Origin: Opimibacter sp041746735
Lineage (GTDB): Bacteria > Bacteroidota > Bacteroidia > Chitinophagales > Saprospiraceae
DNA: 64,000 nt
Assembly (NCBI GenBank): GCA_041746735.1
Contig: JBGTGP010000040.1
Span: 1-64,000, forward strand
Direction of reading: 5' to 3'
Shown: positions 9,266 through 17,542 of the stretch, one piece after another
How the letters are laid out: the number at the start of each line of letters is the position of its first letter
Numbering within the stretch: position 1 is the stretch's first letter
Program-made: the position numbers and the translations under genes
The notes under the pieces: generated by a model
What the model was told of the DNA's origin: nothing
Database searches by the model: none
What the model saw: only the letters and a program-made list of their open reading frames with translations

Positions 9266-10174
9266 ATGATCTCCCATCGATATTTATCCCTCAATGGTAT
9301 TTTCGCTCTTCGAAGCCTGATGGTGGTCATCACGACCGCTATGCTGATCTCATGTGATGAGTATACCTCACAGGTACCGATCACCATAGCACCTACGGAC
9401 GAAATTGATTCGACCTATTTCGGTGACTGGTATCTGATGACCGATGATGAGCTTGGATCTTATTTTGAGTCTAAACTGAGTCTCTACCCCTGGGGTGATG
9501 GTACATATCTGGTATTATTTGCCGGTTTTCTCGAAGAGGGAAAGGGGATGTCTGAAGCGTTAGCCATCAAAGTGCACGTATCGGATGTGCTTGGGGATTC
9601 CTATTTGAATGTCTTTAATATTCGGGATCCGGATGGCTATCAGTTTTACGTCATGAACAGACAATCCGCGGAGCAGCTTTCACTTAGCTACATCACGGAT
9701 TCCTTTAATGTCAATTTCCAATCAAGTGAGGCTTTTTATCGTCATCTCCTGAGCCATAAAGGGGAATTTGATGCTGCGATAAAGAAGGACTGGACCGATT
9801 TTTTCCGCGATACGTACTGGACCTGGCGCAAAGCCAATGAAGTCTGGATCGGACAGATCGATTCCTTTTATGAAATCGTGGACTCCGTATCTATTGCAAC
9901 TTTCTTCGATTCAGGCCTTGATACAGTAGTGCGACCTGCAACCTCTGTTTTATTGGATCGTGAAGCCCTGCTGCAAGACTGGAGCAGGTATCATCTGCAT
10001 GACTATCCGGGGACGTACCAACGACTCCTGGCGGGCTTTTTAGGGGGCAGAATGCAGCCTTCACATTATTTTATCATCCGCATGCAGGACGGTTCTCTGA
10101 TCCGATACCTGAAAGCAGAAAACTATCTGATAGATGTGACTCGAGACCGGATTTACATATTGTTTTCCCGGTAG
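9266..10174 (+). CDS. Unknown lipoprotein, 302 residues
   Basis: The N-terminus carries a long hydrophobic signal and a lipobox-like LISC, so the mature protein would be a lipoprotein starting at the Cys near residue 30. The remainder is soluble and aromatic-rich (YFGDWYLMTDDELG, FRDTYWTWRKANEVW), with no enzyme motif I recognise. It could be a Bacteroidota-specific envelope protein. Start choice is uncertain, since several in-frame Met codons lie in the first 30 residues. Confidence 0.6.
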   Translation: MISHRYLSLNGIFALRSLMVVITTAMLISCDEYTSQVPITIAPTDEIDSTYFGDWYLMTDDELGSYFESKLSLYPWGDGTYLVLFAGFLEEGKGMSEALAIKVHVSDVLGDSYLNVFNIRDPDGYQFYVMNRQSAEQLSLSYITDSFNVNFQSSEAFYRHLLSHKGEFDAAIKKDWTDFFRDTYWTWRKANEVWIGQIDSFYEIVDSVSIATFFDSGLDTVVRPATSVLLDREALLQDWSRYHLHDYPGTYQRLLAGFLGGRMQPSHYFIIRMQDGSLIRYLKAENYLIDVTRDRIYILFSR

Positions 10175-10389
10175 GCCGGATTGTTATTCGCGGCCAAGAG
10201 ACCTTCTGTTACATCATTCCCACATTTCTCTGAGGGCTGGACCGTGTACCACTGGTCAAATCGTATTTTAAAATGATCATTGGTGTAATTTACGTAACTT
10301 GAGGCAGAATTGAAAGACATAATCCGCATGGATTTACCTTCTTCGTTAAAAGCAGTTCTCCCCCAAAAAGTCCCGAGAAATAGGGGCAT
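10153..10389 (-). other. Possible small ORF or gene remnant
   Basis: A 78-codon minus-strand frame fills most of the 327-bp gap before the CheB hybrid gene and overlaps the end of the preceding lipoprotein gene by 22 bp. Its composition (SYVNYTNDHFKIRFDQWYTV) looks more protein-like than a random frame, but I recognise no family and see no promoter. It may be a gene fragment or chance. The rest of the gap holds nothing I can identify. Confidence 0.2.
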
Positions 10390-10501
10390 GAGAAGGTATT
10401 TATTTATCTATCCGTATCATCAGGCTCCCCGGATTTGCTAAATCCATCTCAATCCTGATATGTGAGTACCTTGATAACCAATTGTAAATAACGGCCAACT
10501 C

Positions 10502-13500
10502 ATGAAAAAGCCTTCACCAAGTAAGGTAAAAGCTTCAGATGATCCATCTGCTCCTGCCGTCGCGAGCAAGAAAAAGCCTTTACCAAATAAGGTAAAAACA
10601 CCAGATGATCCATCTGCCCCTGCCGAAGCGAGCAAGAAAAAGCCTTCACCAAGTAGGGTAAAAGCTTCAGATGATCCATCTGCCCCTGCCGTCGCGATCA
10701 AGAATAAGCCTTTACCAAATAAGGTAAAAACACCAGATGATCCATCTTCCCCTGCCGTAGCCAGCAAGAAAAAGCCTTCACCCCGCAAGTTAAAAGAACC
10801 AGTTGATTCCGGCGAAGACCTAAACAGTGGTTTTCCGATTGTGGCCATTGGCGCTTCAGCAGGTGGACTAGAAGCTTTCAAGGAGTTGCTGAGGAATTTA
10901 TCACCCCATATGGGCATGGCCTTTATCTATGTCCAGCACCTGAGTCCGGATCATAAAAGTATGCTGACCTCCCTGCTAGCCAATGCCACGTCCATGAAAG
11001 TGCAGGAGATAAAAAACAAGACGCTGATTGTGCCCGATACAGTATATATCATTCCGCCGGACAAAGAATTGAATGTGGCCGGGGCGCATATCACGCTTTC
11101 CCCGCGACCTGGCGGAACCAAAGTGCATCTGCCCATCGATATATTATTTACCTCCTTGGCTATAGCGCATCGGGAGCATGTCATCGGTGTTATTCTGAGC
11201 GGCAATGCGAGTGACGGAACAGCGGGGATGAAGGCGATCAAGCAGGAAGGAGGTTTGACTTTTGCGCAGGACGAAACGGCGAAATTCAATAGTATGCCGA
11301 GGTCCGCTATTCTGGCGGATGTGGTGGACTTTATTTTATCCCCCTTACAGATCGCTAAGGAATTAAGCTTACGAAGCCGGCACCCATTTTTGGGAAAAAC
11401 CGAGCTTTTGGCGGGGAAGGAAGATTTCATTGACAATTCGGATCCCCATCTGAAGAAAATCCTGCAAATGCTGCATACCGAAACCGGTGTGGATTTTGGA
11501 TTGTATAAATTGAAAACGGTTGAACGACGCGTGATTCGCAGAATGCTTTTATATAAAATTGATACCCTTGAAGCATATAGCCAATACCTGAACGATAAGA
11601 AAGAGGAGATAGGGATTTTATATCAGGATCTGCTGATCCATGTTACCCGATTTTTCAGGGACACGGATACGTATAAATATTTAAAAACAGTCCTGCTTCC
11701 CGGAATTCTCAAACGGAAGACAGAAGAGAGAACGCTTCGAATATGGGTGCCCGCCTGTTCGACGGGTGAAGAATCCTATTCGATAGCTATGATTGTTCAG
11801 GAACTACTGGATAAACGAGCTGTGCGGATGCCGGTCCAGATTTTTGCTACGGATCTGAGTGCGGATGCGATTCAAAAGGCGCGAGTGGGATTGTATTCCA
11901 TCGAAGAACTTGAATCAGTCACTCCAAAGCGTATACAACGGTTTTTCACCAAAAGTGAAGGAGGATATCGCGTTGACAAATCGTTACGGGATATGTGCGT
12001 GTTTGCACCTCATAATGTCTTGCGTGATCCCCCTTTTTCAAAGCTGGACTTGATCAGTTGCCGGAATCTATTAATCTATCTTAGTTTACCGGCACAGAAG
12101 AAGGCCCTTCAGGTATTTCATTTTGCCTTGCTTTCGGATGGATATTTGTTGCTGGGCAATGCGGAAGGGGTCAACGCTTACCCTCAACTTTTTTCTGAAA
12201 TCAACAGTACAAACAAGGTATATACGAGAAATGCTCAACAGGGATACCGGGGTCTGCTGACCACCTACCCGATAAAACTCACCCCGCCAGATCCTCCTGC
12301 CCGCAGCCCTAAGGGCGTGGAAAAGGCGGCTTCCAAGGGCACCATGCGCAATCCACCTCAGGCCAGCCAATCATTGGAAAATATCATTGATGCTGCTATC
12401 CTGGCGAAATGTGTGCCGGCAAGCGTAATCGTCAACCATCGCATGGAGATACTCCAGTTTAGAGGTTCTACGGACCTTTATTTGACCAATCCTCCGGGCA
12501 AAGCGTCCTTTAATATTCTGAAGATGGTACGTCCGGAGATCGCCTTTTGGCTCCGTACTGCAATTTCCGGCGCCATTAAATCCAAGAAACCTGTTCAGAA
12601 AAAGGGACTTGATCTTAATGTTGGGGGAGTCCTTCACACGATTCGTGTGGATGTTCTACCACTTGATGTTGAATGGGAGGAACCTATACTCCTTGTTGTG
12701 TTTCAGGAACTTGAGAAGATATCCCACAAACCGGTATCACGGAAAGGATCCAAAGACGCTCCGGTGGATGATCGGTATAAGAAGCTGGAAAGTGATTTGG
12801 CTGAGGCCCAGGGAGCAGCACTTGCTTTTTCCCATGAGCAGGAATCATTTATTGAAGAACTGCAAACGGCCAATGAAGAAGTGGTGTCCAGCAATGAAGA
12901 ACTGCAAACCGTCAATGAAGAGCTCGAAACCTCGAAAGAGGAGATCGAGTCTACCAATGAAGAACTCATGACCGCTAATCAGGAGCTCGTGACCCGAAAC
13001 GAACTCCTCCAGGAGTCATATGAATATTCAAAAGCCATTATATCGACACTGCATGATCCGATGATTGTGCTGGACCGAAAACTCCAGGTCAAAACGGCCA
13101 ACAAGGCTTTTTATACCAAATTTGGAGTTGACGAAGAAGAGACGGAAGGTGTATTATTATATGAATTGGGAAATAATCAATGGAATATTCCTCTTTTGCG
13201 TCAATTGCTGGAAGATATCATTCCGCAGAATTCATTTTTTCATGATTTTGAAGTTCGGCACAATTTTCCGAATCTGGGTGAAAAAGTGCTGATCCTGAAT
13301 GCCAGTCGACTCAATCAGAAGAGCCATGGTGAACGATTGATTTTGTTATCCATCAAGGATATCACAGAAGCCGTGAAGCTTCAGATGATCGAGAAGGAAG
13401 GCTTGAAAGCAGATATTAAGGAGAGTAAAACGTATAGCCAGAAGCTGAAGTTAGCCGTTCAGGAAAGAACGCGTGAACTCAAAACATCTAACCAGGTTTT

Positions 13501-14242
13501 GTTGAAACAGAATTCGGAACTGGAGAAGTTGAATAAGGAACTGGAAGCGTTTACGTATTTATCCAGTCATGATTTGCAGGAGCCCCTCCGAAAGATTCGG
13601 ACCTTCACCGGACGAATTCTGGGGCAGGAGGAGCAGCACTTATCGGAGACCGGAAAAACCTATTTTCATTATATTCAGGCATCGGCGCAACGAATGCAAA
13701 CGCTCATACAGGATTTGCTCCATTATTCCCTGTTTACCACACGTGACGGTCCCTTCGTACATATGGATTTAAACGAGGTGCTGGAAGAGATTAAAGCCGA
13801 GTTTATGGAGCAAATGGAGGAAGAGAAAGCCAGTATTGAAGTGAAGGAGACGTGTAAAATCAGAATCATTCCTTTCCAATTTCGCCAATTGATGTACAAC
13901 CTTCTACACAATGCTTTTAAGTTTGCAAGACCCGGAGTGCCGGTCATGGTGACTATAACCTGCAGCACCATCAAGCTGGAAATGAAATCACCTCTTGGCT
14001 TGAAACCCAATGTAACCTATTCACACGTCAGCGTTACCGACAATGGGATTGGTTTTGAAAAGAAGTATGCTGACCGGATATTTGAATTATTTGAAAAGTT
14101 GCATAGCAAGGATATCTATGCGGGTACGGGTATCGGTCTTTCTATTGTCAAGAAAATTGTCGATAATCATCAGGGGATTATCAAGGCCACCAGTACGTTA
14201 CAAAAAGGAACTACATTTGATATCTATATACCTAATTCTTAA
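10502..14242 (+). CDS. CheB-CheR-PAS-histidine kinase hybrid with repetitive basic N-terminus
   Basis: 1246 residues, no signal peptide. Residues 2-106 are a Lys/Pro/Ala/Ser-rich 22-residue repeat. A CheB methylesterase domain follows, with the catalytic triad visible: Ser119 (IGASAGG), His146 (QHLSPDH) and Asp238 (NASDGTAG). A CheR methyltransferase domain has the SAM-binding motif ACSTGEESYSIAM and CRNLLIYL. Then come a coiled coil (EELQTVNEELETSKEEIES), PAS-like regions, and a HisKA kinase with His1023 (SSHDLQEPLRKI) plus an ATPase domain (N-box YNLLHNAFKFA, G-boxes TDNGIGFE and GTGIGLSIV). No chemoreceptor or CheA gene is nearby, so this is a stand-alone signalling hybrid. A receiver gene follows with no gap. 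Confidence 0.9.
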   Translation: MKKPSPSKVKASDDPSAPAVASKKKPLPNKVKTPDDPSAPAEASKKKPSPSRVKASDDPSAPAVAIKNKPLPNKVKTPDDPSSPAVASKKKPSPRKLKEPVDSGEDLNSGFPIVAIGASAGGLEAFKELLRNLSPHMGMAFIYVQHLSPDHKSMLTSLLANATSMKVQEIKNKTLIVPDTVYIIPPDKELNVAGAHITLSPRPGGTKVHLPIDILFTSLAIAHREHVIGVILSGNASDGTAGMKAIKQEGGLTFAQDETAKFNSMPRSAILADVVDFILSPLQIAKELSLRSRHPFLGKTELLAGKEDFIDNSDPHLKKILQMLHTETGVDFGLYKLKTVERRVIRRMLLYKIDTLEAYSQYLNDKKEEIGILYQDLLIHVTRFFRDTDTYKYLKTVLLPGILKRKTEERTLRIWVPACSTGEESYSIAMIVQELLDKRAVRMPVQIFATDLSADAIQKARVGLYSIEELESVTPKRIQRFFTKSEGGYRVDKSLRDMCVFAPHNVLRDPPFSKLDLISCRNLLIYLSLPAQKKALQVFHFALLSDGYLLLGNAEGVNAYPQLFSEINSTNKVYTRNAQQGYRGLLTTYPIKLTPPDPPARSPKGVEKAASKGTMRNPPQASQSLENIIDAAILAKCVPASVIVNHRMEILQFRGSTDLYLTNPPGKASFNILKMVRPEIAFWLRTAISGAIKSKKPVQKKGLDLNVGGVLHTIRVDVLPLDVEWEEPILLVVFQELEKISHKPVSRKGSKDAPVDDRYKKLESDLAEAQGAALAFSHEQESFIEELQTANEEVVSSNEELQTVNEELETSKEEIESTNEELMTANQELVTRNELLQESYEYSKAIISTLHDPMIVLDRKLQVKTANKAFYTKFGVDEEETEGVLLYELGNNQWNIPLLRQLLEDIIPQNSFFHDFEVRHNFPNLGEKVLILNASRLNQKSHGERLILLSIKDITEAVKLQMIEKEGLKADIKESKTYSQKLKLAVQERTRELKTSNQVLLKQNSELEKLNKELEAFTYLSSHDLQEPLRKIRTFTGRILGQEEQHLSETGKTYFHYIQASAQRMQTLIQDLLHYSLFTTRDGPFVHMDLNEVLEEIKAEFMEQMEEEKASIEVKETCKIRIIPFQFRQLMYNLLHNAFKFARPGVPVMVTITCSTIKLEMKSPLGLKPNVTYSHVSVTDNGIGFEKKYADRIFELFEKLHSKDIYAGTGIGLSIVKKIVDNHQGIIKATSTLQKGTTFDIYIPNS
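10505..10815 (+). repeat. 66-bp in-frame tandem repeat encoding 22-residue Lys/Pro-rich units
   Basis: Four complete 66-bp units plus a diverged fifth code for the pattern KKPxPxKVKxxDDPSAPAxAS. The units alternate: units 1 and 3 share KASDD, units 2 and 4 share KTPDD with LPNK. This gives a 132-bp higher-order period, so the array probably grew by duplicating a two-unit block. It forms the N-terminal tail of the CheB hybrid. The high identity suggests recent expansion or slippage. Confidence 0.9.
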
Positions 14243-14689
14243 ATGGAAAAAGCACCTTTACGTATATGGCTTGCTGATGATGATGAGGCTGACCGTCTGA
14301 TCTTTAGGGATGCATTGAGCGAATTGAAGCTGCAAGCGATAGTTTCCATGCTCCATGATGGTGAGGAATTGATGGTCCATCTCCTGGCCAAGGATGCGGT
14401 GCTTCCCGATCTTCTTTTCCTGGATCTGAATATGCCCCGAAAGAATGGGTTGGAATGTTTGCGTGAGATTCGGAATCAACCGAAGCTTAAGGATATGATT
14501 ATTGTGATTTATTCTACATCCGCATCCGAATTAGATATTGAAGAAACATTTCTGAGCGGTGCCAATGTGTATATCAATAAGCCCCATGATTTTCATACCC
14601 TCAAAAGATCTCTGGAAAGAGCAGTCATGATGTCCCATCAAGTGGCCAATCCACCTTTTAGCAGGGAAAATTTCTTGATGCGTTTATAA
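14243..14689 (+). CDS. Single-domain response regulator (Rcp1/CheY-like)
   Basis: 148 residues, a receiver domain only. Visible features are the acidic cluster ADDDE at 11-15, phospho-acceptor Asp61 (FLDLNMP), a Ser/Thr switch (IYSTSAS) and the conserved Lys in INKP. The ATG abuts the TAA of the hybrid kinase gene (14240-14245 TAAATG), so it is almost certainly that kinase's phospho-acceptor. There is no output domain, so the signal must pass on by protein contact or back to the kinase. This receiver type usually follows PAS- or phytochrome-type hybrid kinases. Confidence 0.92.
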   Translation: MEKAPLRIWLADDDEADRLIFRDALSELKLQAIVSMLHDGEELMVHLLAKDAVLPDLLFLDLNMPRKNGLECLREIRNQPKLKDMIIVIYSTSASELDIEETFLSGANVYINKPHDFHTLKRSLERAVMMSHQVANPPFSRENFLMRL

Positions 14690-14714
14690 CTATCGTGAAC
14701 CAGGGAGGTGTCCT

Positions 14715-14828
14715 ATGAAGCATAGTCTATCCGTACAGACTCCTTTGAGGGGTTTCCAAAGTGAGTTGCTCAAAGCGTTTTCTCAGCATCACCAAGGAGT
14801 TGGATCCCGGACGTCTGATAAGAGCTGA
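14715..14828 (+). CDS. Possible 37-residue leader ORF upstream of the GNAT gene
   Basis: An ATG at 14715 is preceded by a purine run GGGAGGTG (about 14703-14710), which looks like a Shine-Dalgarno sequence and is uncommon in this phylum. The frame encodes 37 residues without a recognisable motif and stops two bases before the GNAT start at 14831. It could be a translated leader or chance. There is no other support. Confidence 0.2.
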   Translation: MKHSLSVQTPLRGFQSELLKAFSQHHQGVGSRTSDKS

Positions 14829-14830
14829 TT

Positions 14831-15403
14831 ATGGAGAGCTTGCAGGATTCGTTTTTAGGAAAACGGATTGAGATTTTCCGGGCTTCTCGGGTGCACTTGG
14901 CTGAATTAGCCACACTGGCGCAACTAACCTTTATTGAATCGCATGGTCACAGCGCCGCTGCAGAGGATCTTGAATATTACAGACAGCGCAGCCTTTCGGA
15001 ATCGTTTTTTGACAGGGATTTACAAGTGGTCCATCATCACTATTACCTCCTTCGTGTGGATGATGCTTTGGCAGGCTATTCCAAACTGGTACTGGATACA
15101 TCTCATCCGGAAATACCCTCTCCAATGGTGGCCAAGCTTGAGCGGATCTACATACGCTCTGAATGGCACGGTTCCGGTGTTGGTAGAATGCTGTTTAATT
15201 ACAATCTGAATCTCGCAGCAGAGATGGGTCAGAAAGGGATATGGCTGTATGTCTGGAAAGAGAACCTTCGCGCACTGACATTTTATGGGAAACAAGGTTT
15301 TGAGATCCTGGGCCATCATGATTTTGAGATTTCTCCTCACCATTCTAATCCCAATTATCTAATGTATAAATCATTGACAACACCGGAAAAACCCATCGAA
15401 TAG
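14831..15403 (+). CDS. GNAT-family N-acetyltransferase
   Basis: 190 residues with the GCN5-related fold. The acetyl-CoA pyrophosphate loop is RSEWHGSGVGRMLF (R/Q-x-x-G-x-G/A form), preceded by the beta-strand AKLERIYI. The late motif ENLRALTFYGKQGFEILG is the usual N..A..FY...GF signature. It would transfer acetyl from acetyl-CoA to an amine; the substrate is unknown. A larger regulator gene follows on the same strand, so the pair may be co-transcribed. Confidence 0.88.
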   Translation: MESLQDSFLGKRIEIFRASRVHLAELATLAQLTFIESHGHSAAAEDLEYYRQRSLSESFFDRDLQVVHHHYYLLRVDDALAGYSKLVLDTSHPEIPSPMVAKLERIYIRSEWHGSGVGRMLFNYNLNLAAEMGQKGIWLYVWKENLRALTFYGKQGFEILGHHDFEISPHHSNPNYLMYKSLTTPEKPIE

Positions 15404-15578
15404 GGTGATGCTGGAAGAGAGTCTCCGGAGTGCGTATAAACGACCCGGGCTTCGGCCAGAAAATGATTCTCGACAAGATGTAACACTTTCGCATAGAATC
15501 GATTATCTTACCACAGCGAATCACTATACCTGTGATGAAATTGCAGTGACTGTGGGCGCCTATAGAGCACCTATTACT

Positions 15579-16160
15579 ATGAAGCAGTATATAAAATACA
15601 TGGTATCCCCCCGCTGTAAAATGGTGGTAAAGGACGAACTGGATAGACTTGGACTTCACTACGGGAGTATTGATGTGGGCGTGGTGGACCTGGAGAAGCC
15701 GCTGACGGATGAGCAGCGACGGGAATTTGGTTCCGCACTTTTAAAGTCAGGACTTGAACTCCTGGACGACAAGAAAGGCATATTGATTGAAAAGATCCGA
15801 CTGGCCATACAAGAGATGGTGCACCTGGACGATGATCTGCCCCGGGGTAAGAACTCCCAGTACATCAGTGAAAAACTGGGATACGATTATACCTATCTGG
15901 CGAATATCTTTTCGGAATCAACAGGTAGCACCATTGAGCAGTATATTATTACCCTTAAGATTGAAAGGGTGAAAGAGCTGCTTCTGTATGACGAGCTGAG
16001 TCTTACGCAGATCTCCTACAAGCTCAACTATAGCAGTGTGGCCCATTTGTCGAGTCAGTTTAAGAAATTGACTGGACTTACACCTTCCTTTTTTAAGCAC
16101 ATCAAGCAGAAACGGCGGGAGCGGCGGATCAGGCATGAAGAATCCGGGCGCAGTACGTAA
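15579..16160 (+). CDS. AraC-family regulator with HMA-like N-terminal domain
   Basis: From the ATG at 15579 the product has about 193 residues. The start at 15405 adds a tail unlike the family and is less likely. The first 65 residues (YIKYMVSPRCKMVVKDELDRLG) resemble a heavy-metal-associated ferredoxin-like fold, in which the usual MxCxxC would be MVSPRC, so one Cys is missing. The C-terminal 100 residues form the AraC HTH pair (YLANIFSESTG, SLTQISYKLNYSSVAHLSSQFKKLTGLTPSFFK). This small class is frequent in Bacteroidota. I infer a ligand or redox sensor, but metal binding is doubtful with one Cys. It may control the envelope genes downstream. Confidence 0.8.
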   Translation: MKQYIKYMVSPRCKMVVKDELDRLGLHYGSIDVGVVDLEKPLTDEQRREFGSALLKSGLELLDDKKGILIEKIRLAIQEMVHLDDDLPRGKNSQYISEKLGYDYTYLANIFSESTGSTIEQYIITLKIERVKELLLYDELSLTQISYKLNYSSVAHLSSQFKKLTGLTPSFFKHIKQKRRERRIRHEESGRST

Positions 16161-16243
16161 AGCTATCGCTGGGCCACTGCCGATAGTGGGAATTCTGTAA
16201 GATTCAAATTACATCGTATAATATGGAGTCTGTTCGGGGAGGT

Positions 16244-16251
16244 TACCTTTG
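16244..16251 (+). promoter_or_regulatory. Candidate Bacteroidota -7 element TACCTTTG
   Basis: TACCTTTG matches the phylum's TAnnTTTG -7 consensus and lies 21 bp before the proposed start of the small membrane protein at 16273. No clear -33 element is visible. Confidence 0.35.
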
Positions 16252-16272
16252 TGGCAACGTAAAGGTAATTGT

Positions 16273-16458
16273 ATGTCTCTTTTCAGTATACTGATCGCAC
16301 TTATTGTGGTAGGCGTGTTGTTGTGGATTGTTAACAACTTTATTCCTATGGATCGCAAGATTAAATCCATATTCAATGTGATCATTGTCATTGCCGTTAT
16401 TATTTGGCTCCTTCAGGCCTTCGGGCTGTTGGATTCGTTGAAAAACTTTCGGTTATAG
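16273..16458 (+). CDS. Small two-helix membrane protein (Thivi_2564-like)
   Basis: 61 residues from the ATG at 16273: two membrane helices (LFSILIALIVVGVLLWIVNNF and IFNVIIVIAVIIWLLQAFG) joined by IPMDRKIKS. This pattern, with the IPMD loop, matches small proteins annotated as the Thivi_2564 family. Their function is unknown. An earlier in-frame start exists but adds a polar leader not typical of the family. It sits at the head of a run of envelope genes. Confidence 0.75.
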   Translation: MSLFSILIALIVVGVLLWIVNNFIPMDRKIKSIFNVIIVIAVIIWLLQAFGLLDSLKNFRL

Positions 16459-16581
16459 ACTGTATTTGAAGGTAAAGTGGGTACGTGCATCATAGTTCGT
16501 TAAGGGCCTGAGGTCGTGTCCTTTTATTTATAGGCATATTGCCCCAGGTAGTGATTTAGTTAACCTTTTAAAAAGAAGATT

Positions 16582-17259
16582 ATGAACAAATCATTCTATA
16601 GTAAATTTGCAGGTATGGTGTGTATAGGGTTTCTTGCCCTGAGCACATCTACCCTGTTTGCCCAGAAGGGCGAAGTGGGTTTCAGGTATATGCCCACGGT
16701 TTCCGTTTTTGACATACAGACCTCAACCGGAGGCACTGTCAGGGGCGAAGTGAAACTTGGATTTGGAGCCGGGATGTTGCTGGCACTGAATATTTCTGAT
16801 CATTTTGGAATCCAGGGCGAAGTGATTTATAATGAAGTGTCGCAGCGGTATGTGGAGCAGGATATAGAGAAGCGGATTGATCTCAAATATGTGAATATTC
16901 CGCTCCTGTTTTCTCTCAACTCGGGAAAAACCAAACCCGTTAACTTTAATGTTGTAGCCGGGCCTCAAATTGGATTAAGCGTAGGAACACAACTCTTTGA
17001 CGGAAATTCGAATGGAAATGATTCAAGAGCTGTCCTTTCAGTTAAGAAAGGTGATCTGGGCGTTGCGTACGGAGCTGGAGTAAGCTTTGGGCTTACGGCA
17101 TCTCAAAATTTCCGCCTGGGACTCGGATTTCGTGGCGTGTTGGGATTGCTAGACATCAGTGATAATTCTCGGACCCTAGAAACGGATCAATACTATATCC
17201 TGGACCGGTCAAAGTTAAATACCTATTCCGGCTATTTAGGACTTTCGTTTCTATTCTAG
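16582..17259 (+). CDS. Outer-membrane beta-barrel protein (PorT/porin-like)
   Basis: 225 residues with a signal peptide cleaved after LFAQ. Alternating amphipathic strands with Gly and aromatic residues (EVGFRYMPTVSV, FGIQGEVIYNE, FNVVAGPQIGLSVG, GYLGLSFLF) and a C-terminal Phe fit an eight-stranded outer-membrane barrel of the kind widespread in Bacteroidota. The specific role is unknown. A strong hairpin terminator follows, so it ends its own transcript. Confidence 0.8.
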   Translation: MNKSFYSKFAGMVCIGFLALSTSTLFAQKGEVGFRYMPTVSVFDIQTSTGGTVRGEVKLGFGAGMLLALNISDHFGIQGEVIYNEVSQRYVEQDIEKRIDLKYVNIPLLFSLNSGKTKPVNFNVVAGPQIGLSVGTQLFDGNSNGNDSRAVLSVKKGDLGVAYGAGVSFGLTASQNFRLGLGFRGVLGLLDISDNSRTLETDQYYILDRSKLNTYSGYLGLSFLF

Positions 17260-17325
17260 TTGGTATAAAACATGCTGGAGGTTTAACTTCCATTTATAGC
17301 ATACACAGATAAATCTGAATTTGTA

Positions 17326-17366
17326 GAACCCTTGTGTTTGAGGAGACACAGGGGTTCGATTTTTTA
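17326..17366 (+). terminator. Rho-independent terminator
   Basis: GAACCC-T-TGTGT pairs with ACACA-G-GGGTTC around a loop of about nine bases, followed by GATTTTTT. It closes the transcript of the beta-barrel gene ending at 17259. Confidence 0.75.
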
Positions 17367-17542
17367 GAGTGAGCGTACACCCCTCATCTCCTCGCAGATA
17401 TCCTCGAATGGCTTGTCTCAGAAGTTTCCTCTTAGAGGTGTGAGTTTTGTAAGGATTAAACAAGATTCTATACCACACCTGCGCATAGAAGTTCGGACCT
17501 TTGAAGCGAGAGAATATTTTAAACAATAAAATTATACAATTC

